A DNA stretch of 64,000 bases from Devosia aquimaris. GTDB lineage: Bacteria; Pseudomonadota; Alphaproteobacteria; Rhizobiales; Devosiaceae. A program made the position numbers and the translations under genes. Where the stretch lies: assembly GCF_020169335.1 (NCBI RefSeq), contig NZ_JAIEZN010000002.1, positions 372,001-436,000 of the forward strand. Reading direction: 5' to 3'. Positions 63,704 to 64,000 of this stretch are shown here, piece by piece (the first letter of the stretch is position 1; every line of letters begins with the position of its first letter). The notes under the pieces are model-generated. The model had not been told where the DNA came from. It saw nothing but the letters and a program-made list of their open reading frames with translations, and ran no database searches.

Positions 63704-64000
63704 TCAATAGGTGCCGTGCTGGGGCTGGCTCATGATGATCTGGTTGCCATCGGGATCGCGGAACTTGGCGGTCTTGAAGAAATCGCCCATCGATTTGGCC
63801 ACCGGCGTCAGACCCTGCAGGCTCAGCCTCCCGAGATCTTCGGAGAGATCGTCCACGATCAGCGTGAGCAGGCTCGCCCCGGCCCGGTCGGCATCGGCAG
63901 TCACCTGCACCCAGCCGCCGCCGGGCAGCTTCCATTCGGCGACATCGCTGATCGGGCGGGCATCGGGCGGGCGCCCGAACAGACGTTCGTAAAAATCGAG
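63704..64000 (-). CDS. VOC-family (glyoxalase-fold) protein, C-terminal part (gene runs off the window)
   Basis: The gene is read from beyond position 64000; 98 C-terminal residues are visible, starting LDFYERLFGRPP. The typical VOC pattern LFG...WKLPGGGWVQ...SLLTLIVDDL and the final KFRDPDGNQIIMSQ, with the conserved DPDGN turn, are present. The real start is outside the window. Such proteins include glyoxalase, fosfomycin-resistance and dioxygenase relatives; the class cannot be fixed from this part. It is convergent with coaA. Confidence 0.8.
   Translation of the reverse strand, partial: LDFYERLFGRPPDARPISDVAEWKLPGGGWVQVTADADRAGASLLTLIVDDLSEDLGRLSLQGLTPVAKSMGDFFKTAKFRDPDGNQIIMSQPQHGTY

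Overview
The window looks like the origin-proximal part of the chromosome of a high-GC alphaproteobacterium of the order Hyphomicrobiales. Devosia or a close relative is my best guess, inferred from gene content and order rather than from a marker comparison. Supporting gene sets are rho-mnmE-mnmG-rsmG-parA-parB, the hemE/maf junction, secB-fxsA-tim44, hslV-GNAT-hslU, hisB-DUF2628-hisH-hisA-hisF-hisE-coaA, rimM-trmD-rplS, ccmABCDG beside acnA, a CenR-type regulator, DUF2794 and IalB-family proteins. No rRNA, tRNA, prophage, insertion sequence or CRISPR array was seen.

Layout. Positions 1-7 kb hold the 5' end of argG, a LysE-type exporter, a tiny YqaE protein, a LuxR-HTH/VOC fusion, and a visibly more AT-rich insert (2370-3668) with a Panacea antitoxin-like gene and an unknown partner. 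This is followed by rlmN, two IalB paralogues and thpR. Positions 7-16 kb hold a BI-1/YbhL membrane protein, acetyltransferases, DUF2794, DUF1223, acnA and the cytochrome c maturation genes ccmABCDG. Positions 16-29 kb hold a lone Flp pilin, an SDHAF4 homologue, htpX, rsmB, a heparinase-like protein, purH, an unknown membrane protein coupled to an EEP-fold protein, a polysaccharide flippase, a GNAT protein, leuC and a metallopeptidase. Positions 29-40.6 kb hold rimM-trmD-rplS, xth, the cenR-like regulator with a cyclic-nucleotide-binding partner, a YggS protein, leuS-lptE-holA and several hypotheticals.

Positions 40.6-49.6 kb are the replication/segregation core: parB, parA, rsmG, mnmG, mnmE, rho, hemJ and hemE, all on the minus strand. 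They end at a 442-bp intergenic region (49213-49654) that has the features of an alphaproteobacterial oriC: DnaA-box-like 9-mers, two perfect TTAA-N7-TTAA CtrA boxes plus one near-perfect, and six GANTC (CcrM) sites. From there maf-aroE-coaE-dnaQ run the other way, so the genes next to the region are transcribed away from it. Seven parS-like palindromes lie between 32.4 and 47.8 kb. Most of the imperfect ones carry a GANTC site in one arm, which would connect the ParB and CcrM systems if real.

Positions 52-64 kb hold secB, fxsA, a Tim44-domain protein, an Smr protein, an XRE regulator, hslU/GNAT/hslV, a 591-bp non-coding stretch with a perfect 18-bp inverted repeat, and a histidine operon continuing into coaA. 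A truncated VOC gene closes the window. Many adjacent genes overlap by 1-4 bases (ATGA, GTGA, TTGA, TAATG), which suggests translational coupling in the ccm, his, maf-aroE-coaE-dnaQ, rimM-trmD and hslVU clusters.
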